This document shows, in pieces, positions 35,501-46,100 of a stretch of 64,000 bases of DNA; positions within the stretch are counted from its first letter, which is position 1; each line of letters begins with the position of its first letter. The position numbers and the translations under genes were made by a program. Source of the DNA: Symbiodinium natans (lineage: Eukaryota > Sar > Dinophyceae > Suessiales > Symbiodiniaceae); NCBI GenBank assembly GCA_905221605.1, contig CAJNDS010000868.1, positions 609,607 through 673,606 on the forward strand. Reading direction: 5' to 3'. The notes beneath the pieces are model-generated. The model made no database searches and was not told the origin of the DNA. It saw only the letters and a list, made by a program, of their open reading frames with translations.

Positions 35501-38500
35501 CAAGGGCGCCGAGAAGTTCGGGGAGAGGGTCACTGCTGACACGATAGTTCTTCGCAGCAACAAAGACAAGGGAATCCGCGGAGAAAACAATGCAATCGTG
35601 ATGTTCGACTTCAAGACACAGTGGATACACTGCACGCCCGTAAAGTCCAGGGGAACGGATGAGTTTGTGCGAGCTATCAATGAGTTCCGAGGCCCAGATA
35701 TGGTAGTGCATCTGTACGCAGACGGAGCCGGTGAATTCTCAAAAGCCTGCGACGTCATAGGAACTTGCAGGGCGACTTCTACACCCGGATTACCCCGAAC
35801 GAATAGCATAGCGGAGCTCAAGGTCAAAGAAGTAATCTACGGTGGCAGAGTATTGCTGAGACAAGCAGGACTAGAACCGAAGTGGTGGCCGTACGCTGTG
35901 CAGACGTTCTGCTTCCATAGGAACGTACAACAAGTGGACGGGGTAAGCCCGTACGGGAAAAGACATGGCAACGAGCAAGACAAAGTGAAACTGATTCCTT
36001 TCGGGGCACTTGTTAACTACCTCCCCATTGCCGAAAAGCCTAGAAAAGCTGGCAAAGAGGACGCGGCCCTGCTCGAACGGGGGGATCCTGAAAATGACGC
36101 TCTTGAGATTCTCGGAGCTGATGAAGATGTTTCGAGCATGGCCTTGCCCTCTGAAACGAAGGAAACTAAAGAACAACGCTTGCAAAGGGAGGAAGAGCTG
36201 AGAGAGATCGATAGACGTGCGCTCGACATGGTCATGACGCAGGACTTTGATGTGCAGCATGCAAAGGACATCATCCTGAAGTTCACTTCGGTAGAAAAAG
36301 GAATAGCGAAGAATTCGCGGAGCATGGCCACCGGTAGAGGGTTCATAGTCCTGGGGCTGTATGCGTACGGAGGAAAGGTTGGCGTTACGAATAGTGCCAA
36401 AGAGTATCCGGGGATAGCCATGGTGTGCTGCGAGCTGATAGCAAAATGCTTCCCAGAAGCTACTTTTACAACGGTGATTGTGTCTGTCGGAACCAGGATG
36501 GGGCCTCACAAGGACAAGTTTAACGAGAGCCAGACATACAACTTTGTTGTACCGGTAAGCGAGAGGGCGGGCGAAGCTATGATCTGGACAGAAGAGGAAC
36601 AGTGTGCGAGTGAGGGTGGCAAGGCCGCCGGGATAGAGAAAGAGGTGCTTCCGGGAAAATGGATATGGGGAAGGACTCGGAAGGTGGATAGTGGGCTAAA
36701 GTTCAATCCAAGAGTTTGGCATGCTACCGAAGATGCCTTGGCGCCGGAGGATAGAGTGATAGCGGTGGGATATACCCTGGCAGCGGGTAAAAAGGCATCT
36801 GTGGACGACAAGTGGAAGTTGATGAGGCTGGGCTTCAGATTGGATGAGCACTTTGCGACATTAGCGGATGGCTTATGCCAGGCAGCGTGTGCAGACGATG
36901 GTGGGGATGGGGAAGAATATGTAGATCACGACGCCGAGGAAGAGCAAGCGTATGCCATGGCATCCAAGGCGAAGTTCGACACTCCGACATCACCCGGATT
37001 GTTCCTAGGTTACGCGCTCCAACCAGGGGGTGTTCCGAGCGGAGACTATATAGTGGTTGAGCTGGCGCACCTGTATCACGGATGGACGGTACCGTCGATA
37101 CACCGCGTGAAGAGGATAGTACTTGACGAGGAGATGCCCAACTACTTCCCGATGCAAGCTGTGGCTGATAGGAAGTCGAGAATCATGACAGCGACTCGAG
37201 CTGATGCCCTGGCCAGATTGGAACTGGAGAGAGAGGGGCAGCAAGGAGAGGAGACGGAGGAAATCTTCGCAGAGGAGAGAAGGGTACGAGCCGATGTGAT
37301 GAGACAAATTAAGTGCGACGATCAGCATCTTCAAAACGGGGATTTCTGGGAACATGATGAGATAGACCATTCGTGGACGCTTCATCACATCTTACCCCGA
37401 AAGGAGCTGTGTACCCCAGGCGAGGAGGTCAAAGGTACAGGTGGCCCCGGGGATAGAGAGCTGGGTCCAAGGAGGCGAACGTGGATAGTGTACGCCGATG
37501 GTACATCGGAGGTGCTGGATGAGGATAGAATGAAGGGCAAGAAGAAGATCACCAAGAAATGGACGGGGTGCACTACGTTCTGGGAAAAGGGGGAGCCTGA
37601 GGGAGAGATAGATGATGAAGCCAAGGAGCGGGCGCGGGGAGAGAAGGCGACGGGTATACGGGGGGTGGGTTTAGACTACGAACAAGACATGCCCAGAATA
37701 GAGCGGCCGTACGCGAGATCTCACAAACCCAACTCCATTTCGTCAGCAGAGTGGAATAGGATGAGCCCGGGACAGCGACTACGTTATATCGAGGGAGACA
37801 AAGAGAGGATCATCAGAGGAGAGAGGCCCCCTTCGGCCGTTCGAGGGCAAGAGGAAATAGGACCGCGTCCCGCAGAAATTGGAGTTCGAGAATGGATGGA
37901 GAAAATCACCGACCATGGCCAGGAATTCTCACCGCCGGAGTACCGATGGGATCCCCCACCGGGAATGCCTGAGGGTGGCCGAGTATGGGCAGTAAGAAAC
38001 AATCGCGCCACATCCTACCGATTCTATGGCGGAAGGGACAAAAGACGGCTTGAGCTCTGGTGGAGGGTCACTCGGAGCGCTAATACTGGAGAGGTCTTAG
38101 AATCCATTGAGTACGACTCTTGTATACAGGCAGAGATGATGCGCAATAGAGGGAGATACCGATTCGTTGTGCCCAGGGACATCATCACGGAGTTCTGGTA
38201 CATCCCCGACGGAGGAGAAGACCGACGAATCAGGGATAGAGGAGAATCAGCAGAACCTGCTGCACCGGCGTCCAGGATGGGGGATACTGAGGAGGTTACG
38301 AAAACCATCAACCAATTGTGCAGCACAGCTGGAATAGCGCGAACGCCGTCCGACAACATCGTTGGGGAAATGATGAGGGAGTTGGGCGAACAGCCTAAAG
38401 TGCAGATCATGGGGGTCGGAATAGAAGAGATCGGGGGTAACGGAGGTGAGAACGTATCTTGGATATCGGGGGAAGGATGCGTGATAGGAGAGGGTGTGAC

Positions 38501-39284
38501 GGATGTGGTCATTGCTATCGATGCGTCTAGCGACGGCATGAGGACAGAGGTTGATCGGAAGGCATCCGGGTGGAGACGTGAGGAAGGCCTAGATAGTACG
38601 CGAGAGGCTCGAGAAAGAGTATTTGGCAATGTAGAAAAGGTTATCACAGACGCCAACAGCAGAGGAATAGTGGCCACGATCATCTGGATAGGCGGTAAAA
38701 GTCGAATGGCTGACGAGACCATTGTTCGAATGGCGCTTGCCTGGGACATGTGGATAGTGCGGAGTGATGGATGCATGCTGGGTATGCATGACGGGGTAGA
38801 CGCGTCGTGTTACATAGGAGTCGTCACACCATGCATGATGAATGCGATCGCGGCGGACATGTTAGCATGCGATCACATGCCAAGGGATCATGACTTGATG
38901 TCGCGCATAGTGAGGACATCGGACGCGAAAATAGACGTACGGCGAGAGCAGGAGGGTAAAGCGATACGCGAAATGATCAAGGTGATAAAGGACGTGATAG
39001 ACATCTGCGGCGAGGAAGAGGGTGATTCGGTGTCGATGGCATGTGAAGAACACGAGGGAGACTATCTCGGATATAGCAGTGGTATGGTGACACTGGACGT
39101 GGACTCCTTGGCACAGCTGGAAAAGGGAACGATTAGAGGCGATGAGACTGGGGGATCACTAGAGAAGCTGTTGAAGATAGCCAAGAGAAGAATGAACGGA
39201 GGAAACTCGTATTGGGTGATAGACATGGAGGGAACGACGAGCACGTCGACGATGCTACGGATAGAGAAGATCAGACGCTGGTAA
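32502..39284 (+). CDS. Protease-methyltransferase-like-integrase-dioxygenase polyprotein of element 2
   Basis: 2,260 residues. The frame is open from 32,433, so it overlaps gag by 19 bases at -1. By residue: aspartic protease motif IDSGCAMD about 163; C5-methyltransferase-like domain about 535-740 (VHICCG, IDIDM, AGPPCRT, IEQP, FDQGPMGH..KPTT); a C-x2-C pair finger about 815-835; integrase about 960-1,170 (HLLTHL..CVAC, then TADTIV, YADGAGEF, IAELKVKE); 2-oxoglutarate/Fe dioxygenase-like about 1,275-1,430 (GPHKD, later RVWH and R). The last 260 residues (about 2,000 on) form an alpha/beta-like region starting DVVIAIDASSDG that I cannot name. RT is not in this ORF. Confidence 0.88.
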   Translation: MPVVRQGDDSAEGTLRGILVTATGRERVRKGNRRVKGLGSEETGIAGLDICYWKGHTADKMVRKCKNVHKKGYVHDVKRYPVIEEAKARLRGISLAEEVVLDILAGEQGEEGKDASRLADRIVEECRRIGIVDERFRVDSREDSQPAASAQHCLPSVMRRWMIDSGCAMDLIAEADLTQDEKDMAIEAKKVRFNTANGNTTSKQEICMDIQGMPETMRIRMLESTPAVLSMGRRCMKMGYSFHWLAGANPVFVKPDSSLIVLKVIGDIPYMVDRMSTVVSESERSDYHIYPAMPAPLAIELPVRGNSSPRRIGEKQDECSPKSVDSDTDRDIEEEPIGKAANDDGRLLDKWMLTGNKAVCFHNKPRTKACDPWFETLKFPEIHALVPRFAERCRSKRVYEGGKTVAEWIDWVDKCNEGESRDAEKDLWTGKTMFKIEGLTFEGADAGEAVQSDSAKVRKHILNRMAADENAGLDDLMMMLDKNIGTGGEAETLVEIARCLWPLAPQEILDGGKAHKPQGETRPEIMKIRKAIEGSRRVIVHICCGKSRGKFDDIASELGMSVIDIDMEENVLRSDTWWWLVKLATTNLVFCWLAGPPCRTRSVMRYRRPGPIPLRSRNGPERWGYSFISWAQKQECRDDDIIILRVCMLVVIGKARHRRLRAPTMCLIEQPQDPETYWDDTPEGGYASLWATEEWDRTSAILGTKLFSFDQGPMGHSRKKPTTIATDAELIGWAVNLRGPGTGATNDGNDRSKGEMSESQNWSEWAPGLVRAIKETMRKHHRISSVVEKGIDERNRETTTEQDDGDGRLRTTFYCAACKADSSGVCGFCERALSPEQIEAGQSARNMTDAEFQLIHGMKKSPDDDLRIAEQVVAVPGEEESAENGGELDDDIDLPGIADEEQARRGVGEPQKDDSAGDMGEVEQAKAEDGPADQVRVADRIGEGIGSSKTVSIRRARYSPEYAKSTEHLLTHLPKNMHCVACRQGKAINVPFNRGEGITDKGAEKFGERVTADTIVLRSNKDKGIRGENNAIVMFDFKTQWIHCTPVKSRGTDEFVRAINEFRGPDMVVHLYADGAGEFSKACDVIGTCRATSTPGLPRTNSIAELKVKEVIYGGRVLLRQAGLEPKWWPYAVQTFCFHRNVQQVDGVSPYGKRHGNEQDKVKLIPFGALVNYLPIAEKPRKAGKEDAALLERGDPENDALEILGADEDVSSMALPSETKETKEQRLQREEELREIDRRALDMVMTQDFDVQHAKDIILKFTSVEKGIAKNSRSMATGRGFIVLGLYAYGGKVGVTNSAKEYPGIAMVCCELIAKCFPEATFTTVIVSVGTRMGPHKDKFNESQTYNFVVPVSERAGEAMIWTEEEQCASEGGKAAGIEKEVLPGKWIWGRTRKVDSGLKFNPRVWHATEDALAPEDRVIAVGYTLAAGKKASVDDKWKLMRLGFRLDEHFATLADGLCQAACADDGGDGEEYVDHDAEEEQAYAMASKAKFDTPTSPGLFLGYALQPGGVPSGDYIVVELAHLYHGWTVPSIHRVKRIVLDEEMPNYFPMQAVADRKSRIMTATRADALARLELEREGQQGEETEEIFAEERRVRADVMRQIKCDDQHLQNGDFWEHDEIDHSWTLHHILPRKELCTPGEEVKGTGGPGDRELGPRRRTWIVYADGTSEVLDEDRMKGKKKITKKWTGCTTFWEKGEPEGEIDDEAKERARGEKATGIRGVGLDYEQDMPRIERPYARSHKPNSISSAEWNRMSPGQRLRYIEGDKERIIRGERPPSAVRGQEEIGPRPAEIGVREWMEKITDHGQEFSPPEYRWDPPPGMPEGGRVWAVRNNRATSYRFYGGRDKRRLELWWRVTRSANTGEVLESIEYDSCIQAEMMRNRGRYRFVVPRDIITEFWYIPDGGEDRRIRDRGESAEPAAPASRMGDTEEVTKTINQLCSTAGIARTPSDNIVGEMMRELGEQPKVQIMGVGIEEIGGNGGENVSWISGEGCVIGEGVTDVVIAIDASSDGMRTEVDRKASGWRREEGLDSTREARERVFGNVEKVITDANSRGIVATIIWIGGKSRMADETIVRMALAWDMWIVRSDGCMLGMHDGVDASCYIGVVTPCMMNAIAADMLACDHMPRDHDLMSRIVRTSDAKIDVRREQEGKAIREMIKVIKDVIDICGEEEGDSVSMACEEHEGDYLGYSSGMVTLDVDSLAQLEKGTIRGDETGGSLEKLLKIAKRRMNGGNSYWVIDMEGTTSTSTMLRIEKIRRW

Positions 39285-39586
39285 GGAACTATGCTGCTGC
39301 GGCGGCCGAGGATGGGGCACCATACATCAGTCGTGAGGAGACCAGATGGAAAAGATGCATAGTTATGAACAATCCTGGCCGAGAGGCAATGGGGGAGATC
39401 TTCGGACCCCGAGCGAAACACATACAAGACCTGCGCGTGATCCTGGTCGACGGCGACGACATAGGCAAGGTTATGATGATGAAGCCGAACAGTCGCCGCA
39501 TCAGACATAGTACCGGAGGGGCCGCAGTAGCTTACCCTGGAGAAGAGCTCGAGGTGGGAGACATGAACGGCGACGGATGGATATAG
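39146..39586 (+). CDS. Short linking frame between pol and RT ORFs
   Basis: An open frame of 146 codons without an early ATG. It overlaps the pol ORF by 139 bases and the open part of the RT frame by 73 bases. It is -1 relative to pol and the RT frame is -1 relative to it. Content includes REETRWKRCIVMNNPGREAM; no family. It may be read only by frameshifting, or it may mark an ancient indel. Confidence 0.45.
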   Translation, partial: DWGITREAVEDSQEKNERRKLVLGDRHGGNDEHVDDATDREDQTLVRNYAAAAAEDGAPYISREETRWKRCIVMNNPGREAMGEIFGPRAKHIQDLRVILVDGDDIGKVMMMKPNSRRIRHSTGGAAVAYPGEELEVGDMNGDGWI

Positions 39587-42500
39587 TGCTGATCGGGGAG
39601 AGGGAGAACAGCGACACAGATCGACGCCACGACCAAGATAGAGAGGAAAGCTCCGGATTCGACGACCAGAGCGATGTGTTTGACTCGGAAGGATGGACGC
39701 TGTCAGACTTGGAAGAGGAACGGGAACCGGTGGATGAGGCATTCTTCAGGGCCGGACACGCCGAAACCATTAACCTCGAAACTATGGAGAAGGGCGAATG
39801 CAACATAGTCATGTGGGAGGCAGAGAGAAACGCACTAGTCCTCGAACTAAAGGACGACATCCATGTTCCACTGATAGGATACACCTGGGTTCGTACTGGG
39901 ATAGCGTATCCGGAAGATCCTGGCACCAGTGTAAGAGTGTCTGCGCTCGGGCAGCTTGTGGCAGAAACCATGTGCGACGTCATAGGATACGAGGTATCAC
40001 CTGAGCGAGAGATCCTGGTGGCTATACAGAATAGAAATAGCTTTCCCATCACGTTTGGAGGAGGAGGGGGGCCAATCATGAGAATGGAATTCGCTAAGGG
40101 AGTATGTCTACGGCCGAGGATGCGCGGGTGCATGATGCCTGAGAACGTGAAGGAAGTGAGACATCGTAGGGCACATCGGGAGAGCAAGAAAGCAATCTGG
40201 GCAAGAGAGGCCCGTGCGAGGGAAAGAGACAGGGATAGTGTGGATCATGGGCTGAGAGCAAGGAGGAATAGAGATGAGGATAGGCGGCGAATCGGCATCA
40301 AGCATGTCTCGAATAGGACATACAAGTGCCGAGAATGTCGACGACTGTTGGAGGGAAAAGCCAAGGTACCTAGCTTGATCCTCACGTCGATGACGCTTTG
40401 CTTCGCATGCTTCATGAACAAGCATACTACACCCGTTGATAATTTGATCCGGCAGGGTTATCAGACTGAAGACGAGGAGTATGGAGATGGAATAGTCGCA
40501 GTCCCTGCTATACAGGTGGATGCAGATCAAGAGGATAGTTGGGAAGAGGTTGCGGAAAATGAAATGTGTGATAGCATCGACGAGACAGTGGGAGAGTGTG
40601 AGCCACTGATGGCCACAATCATAGAGGACGAAGAGGAGGACATCGAGGAAGTTTTCGGACTTGTCGCTAGACCCGTGACGAAGGCTGAGAGGGCGATCAA
40701 CCCCAAGGCTCGGGCAGCGCTTGATAAAGAATGGAAAAAGCTGATGGATCAAGTGGTCTGGATAATGGAGGAGGTGCGTTCGTGGAAGGACGTTCAACGG
40801 GAGGCAATGGATAGAGGGGAAATAGCTCATGTAGGTCGTATCTTTGACATCTGTGTGGAAAAGAACTGGGAGCTTGCTGAAGACGATCCTCTTAGAAAGT
40901 ATAAGGGGAGAGTTGTGTTTGAGGGATGTCATGTCAAAGACCAGGAGGGAAAGTGGGCCATCTTTCAGGAAATCACATCATGTCCCGCGACACTTGAGGC
41001 AGGCAAGATGGCGGATGCCTATGGGATGCTGCCAGGACATGACATCGAGATGTCGGACGGTGAGTCGGCATACACGCAGGCGCTGTTGGGGGGGCCTAAA
41101 ACATGGATACGGATCCCGAGGGATAGGTGGCCAGATGAATGGGAGGGCATAGACGACCCCGTGGTGCCACTGAGACTAGCTTTATACGGGCATCCGGATG
41201 CCGGGGGGTTCTGGGAAAAGCACTGCGAAAAGGCCGTGACTGAGGTCGGCTTCGAATTCCTCTCAGATTGGCCTAGTGTGTTCTTCCATAAGGAGCTGAA
41301 GCTGATGCTGGTGATCTACGTCGACGACTTCAAGCTTGCGGGGCCCAAAGAGAACTTAGCGATAGGATGGGAGAAGCTGGCGAAGAGAATCAAGCTCGAA
41401 GAGCCACGAAGTATGGGCAGATACTTGGGATGCTTGCACACGGCTAGCGCGATACCTTTTCGGTCGCCGTTTGAGCCGAGACACGAGTGGACGAAGATCA
41501 TCGAGCCCAAGAAGGAACCGCCTAATTTCGTGGGGAAGGCCGAGGCGAAGGAAGATAGTCCAGATGAGATCAGGATCCTTCGATATGATGTTACCGATTT
41601 CATGAAGCAGTGTGTGGATAGATATCAAGAGTTGTGCTCGACGGCATATCCTAAGCCACTGGATAAAGCTAAGACCCCATATCTCGACGAGAGCCGCCCA
41701 GAGTTCGACGAGAACCCAGTAGACGACAAGGTGAACGAAATTATGGGGATAGCCAAGTACGAGCTGCCGGATGAGGGGCCGGGAGTGTTGAAAGAGCACG
41801 CCCCTGCGGTACTCATGAAGATCTTGTATGGGGCCAGAGTCGGAAGGTATGACCTACTGCGACCAGTACAGGTTCTGGCGTCGAGGCTGACGACCTGGAC
41901 ACATCTCTGTGACAAGAGAATGCATAGACTGATCTCATACATCAACGAGACGACCACAACGAGCCTCTACGGATGGGTCGGGGATAGGATAGGAGACATC
42001 CGTCTTGTACTATACTGCGACGCCGATCTTGCCAGCGACAAGAACGACCATAGATCTACGTCGGGGGTATATCTTTGTCTTCAAGGACCGCACACTTTCG
42101 TTCCTATAGCTGCTTACTGTAAGAAGCAAACGTCGTGCTCCAAAAGTACCCCTGAAGCTGAAATAGTAGCCCTGCACGATGGCATCACGAAACAGGGAAT
42201 ACCGGGGTTGGCACTATGGGAGATGATGAAGGAGAGTATAGAACCCTTGATAGTGGCAGAAGACAATGAGGCGGCTGTTAGAGTGATTGTCTCGGGCAAG
42301 AATCCGAACATGAGGTACCTGTCTAGAACACAACGAATAGACATAGCTAGGCTGAACCAGTTCTACGAGGCAGTCATGTTCACGTTTGTCAATTGTCCTA
42401 CTGAGTATCAGGCTGCCAACATGATGACCAAGGCCATCAATGAAGCACGAGAGTGGTTAAGGGATATGTACACTACCGCACATTTCGGTGAAGAGGAGTT

Positions 42501-43077
42501 CGGGAACGCAACGGGAACCATCTTAGCTATGCCCGCGTGCCGGGGGGTATCCCAAAATCAGCTCGAGTATGACATCAGGGATAACGTCGGGATAGCAAAG
42601 TCCATAGTGGGAAGATGGATAATTTGGGAAATGGTGTGGGATATCAAACACTCGCCAATTCTGGAGGTCGATGAGGCGATCGTCGGTGAGTGCGACGGGA
42701 TAGTTGTGATAGCACCGAAGCGAGTTGACTCGCCTTCTCGACTAGCCCGCGGAGCAGAGCTTAAGCTGGGAAGAAAGGACCAAAGTGCGGCTGATAGCCT
42801 AGCTTTACTAGTCGATAGAGTGATCGCTGCGGGCATCGGGATTGTTCTGATCAATCGCAGTGATGCCGCCATATCCGAGGGAATAGCGAGAATTCTTGCT
42901 GCACGTGGAAAACTGGCTCGAATGCGGGGAAAGACGCAGATAGGAGAGCTTCATGACAAAGGAGAGGACGTACAATGCACCATATACATTAATGAAGAAT
43001 CAAAGGCTCGGATAGAAAGTAGCGATATGGTGAATATTGAAGCACTTTGTAATGCTCTTCAACGACGTCTTGACTAG
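39577..43077 (+). CDS. Reverse transcriptase-RNase H of element 2
   Basis: 1,166 residues from ATG 39,577; the frame is already open from 39,511. A C-x2-C..C-x2-C finger is at about 248-280. Copia RT spans about 370-620 with SDGESAYTQ (first catalytic Asp) and YVDD at about 580. RNase H spans about 805-955 with YCDAD, PEAEIVAL and AEDNEAA. The last 200 residues are alpha/beta-like (GIVVIAPKR..GIGIVLINR) and recall the end of the pol ORF. Stop TAG at 43,075 and a second in-frame TAA at 43,114 separate it from the next ORF. Confidence 0.92.
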   Translation: MDIVLIGERENSDTDRRHDQDREESSGFDDQSDVFDSEGWTLSDLEEEREPVDEAFFRAGHAETINLETMEKGECNIVMWEAERNALVLELKDDIHVPLIGYTWVRTGIAYPEDPGTSVRVSALGQLVAETMCDVIGYEVSPEREILVAIQNRNSFPITFGGGGGPIMRMEFAKGVCLRPRMRGCMMPENVKEVRHRRAHRESKKAIWAREARARERDRDSVDHGLRARRNRDEDRRRIGIKHVSNRTYKCRECRRLLEGKAKVPSLILTSMTLCFACFMNKHTTPVDNLIRQGYQTEDEEYGDGIVAVPAIQVDADQEDSWEEVAENEMCDSIDETVGECEPLMATIIEDEEEDIEEVFGLVARPVTKAERAINPKARAALDKEWKKLMDQVVWIMEEVRSWKDVQREAMDRGEIAHVGRIFDICVEKNWELAEDDPLRKYKGRVVFEGCHVKDQEGKWAIFQEITSCPATLEAGKMADAYGMLPGHDIEMSDGESAYTQALLGGPKTWIRIPRDRWPDEWEGIDDPVVPLRLALYGHPDAGGFWEKHCEKAVTEVGFEFLSDWPSVFFHKELKLMLVIYVDDFKLAGPKENLAIGWEKLAKRIKLEEPRSMGRYLGCLHTASAIPFRSPFEPRHEWTKIIEPKKEPPNFVGKAEAKEDSPDEIRILRYDVTDFMKQCVDRYQELCSTAYPKPLDKAKTPYLDESRPEFDENPVDDKVNEIMGIAKYELPDEGPGVLKEHAPAVLMKILYGARVGRYDLLRPVQVLASRLTTWTHLCDKRMHRLISYINETTTTSLYGWVGDRIGDIRLVLYCDADLASDKNDHRSTSGVYLCLQGPHTFVPIAAYCKKQTSCSKSTPEAEIVALHDGITKQGIPGLALWEMMKESIEPLIVAEDNEAAVRVIVSGKNPNMRYLSRTQRIDIARLNQFYEAVMFTFVNCPTEYQAANMMTKAINEAREWLRDMYTTAHFGEEEFGNATGTILAMPACRGVSQNQLEYDIRDNVGIAKSIVGRWIIWEMVWDIKHSPILEVDEAIVGECDGIVVIAPKRVDSPSRLARGAELKLGRKDQSAADSLALLVDRVIAAGIGIVLINRSDAAISEGIARILAARGKLARMRGKTQIGELHDKGEDVQCTIYINEESKARIESSDMVNIEALCNALQRRLD

Positions 43078-43155
43078 AGCGACTTTTGTGTGACCTCGAG
43101 TTGTTTGCGAGTGTAAGGAAGAGGACGGATCTAACGACTTGCATAGCGTGAAGCC

Positions 43156-46100
43156 ATGGGAGAGATGTTCGGATCGGTATCGCTGAGTGAACGGGATAGA
43201 GATATCGGAAGCAACGAAGATCCTGGGACCGCTTCGTCTTCAAGGACAGTAGGGGTACGATGGCAACGTCCGGAGCGCCAGGCCAGGGATGCAGGAGAGA
43301 GGGAGCGATGTGATCGAGCACAAGCTATGATAGACTTCCTGGAGAAAGTGTTTTCCGACGCGGATAGATACCTCAAGGCCGAGACGGAGGATGGAGTGCC
43401 AGGGGTGACGACGTACTCGTATCTGCCAGTCGGAGCCAAGGAACGAGAACAGGCTAGAATACACTGGATGTTGGAGGGAAATCTAGAGATGCAGGAGGTA
43501 TGGGCTAGACGAGCTATCCCCAGTCATTTCAAGGACGATGCGGACTTCAAGAAATGGATGAGCAGTGGGATAGCTGGTGTGAGAGCGGAAGAGGCCCAGG
43601 CCAAGACGGCGAAGAAAGGAGGTAAACGACCGGCCGTGGGCTACGATGTGGATAGAATGCGAGTGCACAAGATTATGTATCTCTGGGAGGTACTACGGTG
43701 TACAAGGCGGAATCCTGAAGCGTGGATAAGGGAGAAGATCCCTCTGATAGCTGCGACTGTGACGGATGCCACGGACTACCTGGAGAGGGTGATAGCGAAC
43801 TGGGATAGGCCGAGGTCGCATGGAGGGGCGACGAAGCCGCCACCTCAGGCGAGTCCCGATTCCGGGAACCTGTCGAGGGAAAAGCTGAACGACTTGATAG
43901 GAGTGCGATTGGCCAGAGGGATAGACGTGCCGGGATGTGCCATGCCCACAGCGGGCACAGGAGGAGACGTTGATACGCCATGGGCCCCTAAGTTCATCGG
44001 CGCGACTGATGAAACAGAGAAGTCCTTTCAGAGGGGAAGATCGTATGAGAGGATGATAGCTGGTGTGGCACCGATAGCCATCTCCGTGGGAGGTGTATAT
44101 GACGTCACGAACGGAAGCAAGGACCCATTCAGGGCTAGCTGGGGAGGGATCAGCAGAAAGACCCTAGATTGGGCGGAGATCCACATGGACGACACAGAGA
44201 AGAGCCCGTTCGATGATGCGATCAAAGGCATGATGACATGGTTGGCCGTGCGACCATTGAAGTATGCAATTCCACCGTCTCAGGTTGCGGAGCGGATAGC
44301 GGTCAGCCATAAGTCGAGCGAGGAGAAGCTGAAGATATGGACGGAGGCGCAGCCCAAGATCAAGGTGATAGGCATGGCAGACGAGATTATGGGGGCCTAC
44401 GAAAGCCAATACTTGAAGAGAGGAAGAGACGTGATGGAGGAATTCCGGAGAAGCGAGGGGGGAGAAAAAGGATACGGAGTTATGGCGAATGCAGCAAATG
44501 GACAGATGAAGGAGTATCTGGATACACTGTCATGGCAGATAGGGGGACCGACGTCAGTTCTACACCTGTTGCACTGGTCCCTGGCCGAAGAAGTGATCAC
44601 ATTTCCGGAGGTCCAGGCAGACGGGGGGATTAAGGATGTGAAAGAACATTTCACGGATTCGCGATGTATGTGGGTACCCACGAAGGCCGAGTACGCCGGA
44701 GCAGAGAAGCTGAATCAGGAGATGTCGGTCGGGAATGAGGAGTTCAATGTGCCCGGGTGGATTTTCCACGGAACGTCTCTAGAGGCGTTGTGGTCGATGA
44801 TAGCATCTGGTGGGATAGATCGAAGCCATCCGCTGGTCACGTGGACGACCGGCGCTCCCAGTGTGAACGACTCTGCGGGATGCTGGTTTGGACGAAGCAT
44901 CTGTGGTACAGCATCATACTCTACATGGCATTCGTTAGGGAATGGATGGATAGTAAGAGTACTGGCCGGCTTCAGAAGGATAGGCAAGAATGTCAAAATG
45001 GATGTGGGGACAAGGAGATCGTCGGTGCCTGACGGGCAGATCCGAATGGATGTGGATAGAGTGGAGATAGACGGGGTACTGTTCTGCTTTATGAGGGCCA
45101 CGAAGATCATCGGGCATGCACTCATCTGTAGGCCGAAGCACCCGGGTTTAGGAGCGAATAGCCATCTCATGAGTGAGATGTCGGCGCTGATGGAGAAGCA
45201 CCCGCAAGGGGTTGAGAGGCTGTATTGGCGATATCACCTGGAAAAGCGCGCAATTATAGGCCCGGCCCGAGGACCTCTTCCTGAGCGCCCTGTGGATTGG
45301 AAGATGGAACACGAGTTCCTGCATCGGGAAGGTGACGAAAATGTCACGAAGGTCGTCGAACAGCCAACTGGCTCAAGAAGTGGTTTGATAGAGCTCATGA
45401 GGGGATGGATAGCGGAGTTGCCTAGCGGTGGGGGCGTGTCTGGGCCTGATCGAGACAAGGACTACTACCCGGTGGATAGTGAATGGGCCAATGTGATACG
45501 TTTGTTGGAGTATATGGGGATAGAGGCCCCAATGGCCACGGGACACGATAGCGCTGTCGTGAAGATGCCGTGGAGGAGTTTTGTGGGGCCAGCCATTTAC
45601 AGACGGTGTGTGGAGAGCAGCGGGATAGAGGAGAAAGTCATGGAGAACGCGAATAAGGCCACGCACCACATGGGCAAGGTTTTGGAAATGGCGGACGTGG
45701 GAAGCATAGTGTTGGGGATAGAAAAGGCACCCAGGAAATATGGGTGGAACAGACCGGAGGACGTCGACCAGAGCTGGGCGTTCGAGGCTCAGGCCTGGGC
45801 GGCTATCATTGGCATAGGAATGGGCGGAGTTGGAGGGAGATTGATGGAGCCAGCGCTTTCGAGCGAGCTTGAGTCCGCGGTGGAGACCTACGAGTGGATG
45901 TTTGACATAGCTACTGCATTCCATGAGCGCAAGGCGGCTGAGCTGGTGACATGGTGGGCGGAGGGAATGAAGCCGCCACTTCAGCTCCGATGTAGTGCGG
46001 ATCAGAAGACCTACGTACACATCATCATACCTGAGGGGATAGAGGGCGTCTCGAATAAGAAGAATCCGGCGTCACCAGGGGAAGTCCGAGAGTGGATAGC

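Noticed and set aside
38480-39284. A von Willebrand A or SGNH hydrolase domain at the end of the pol ORF (DVVIAIDASSDG)
   Set aside because: The first strand fits either fold, but neither a full metal site nor a Ser-Asn-Asp-His set is visible. Left as an unnamed alpha/beta region.
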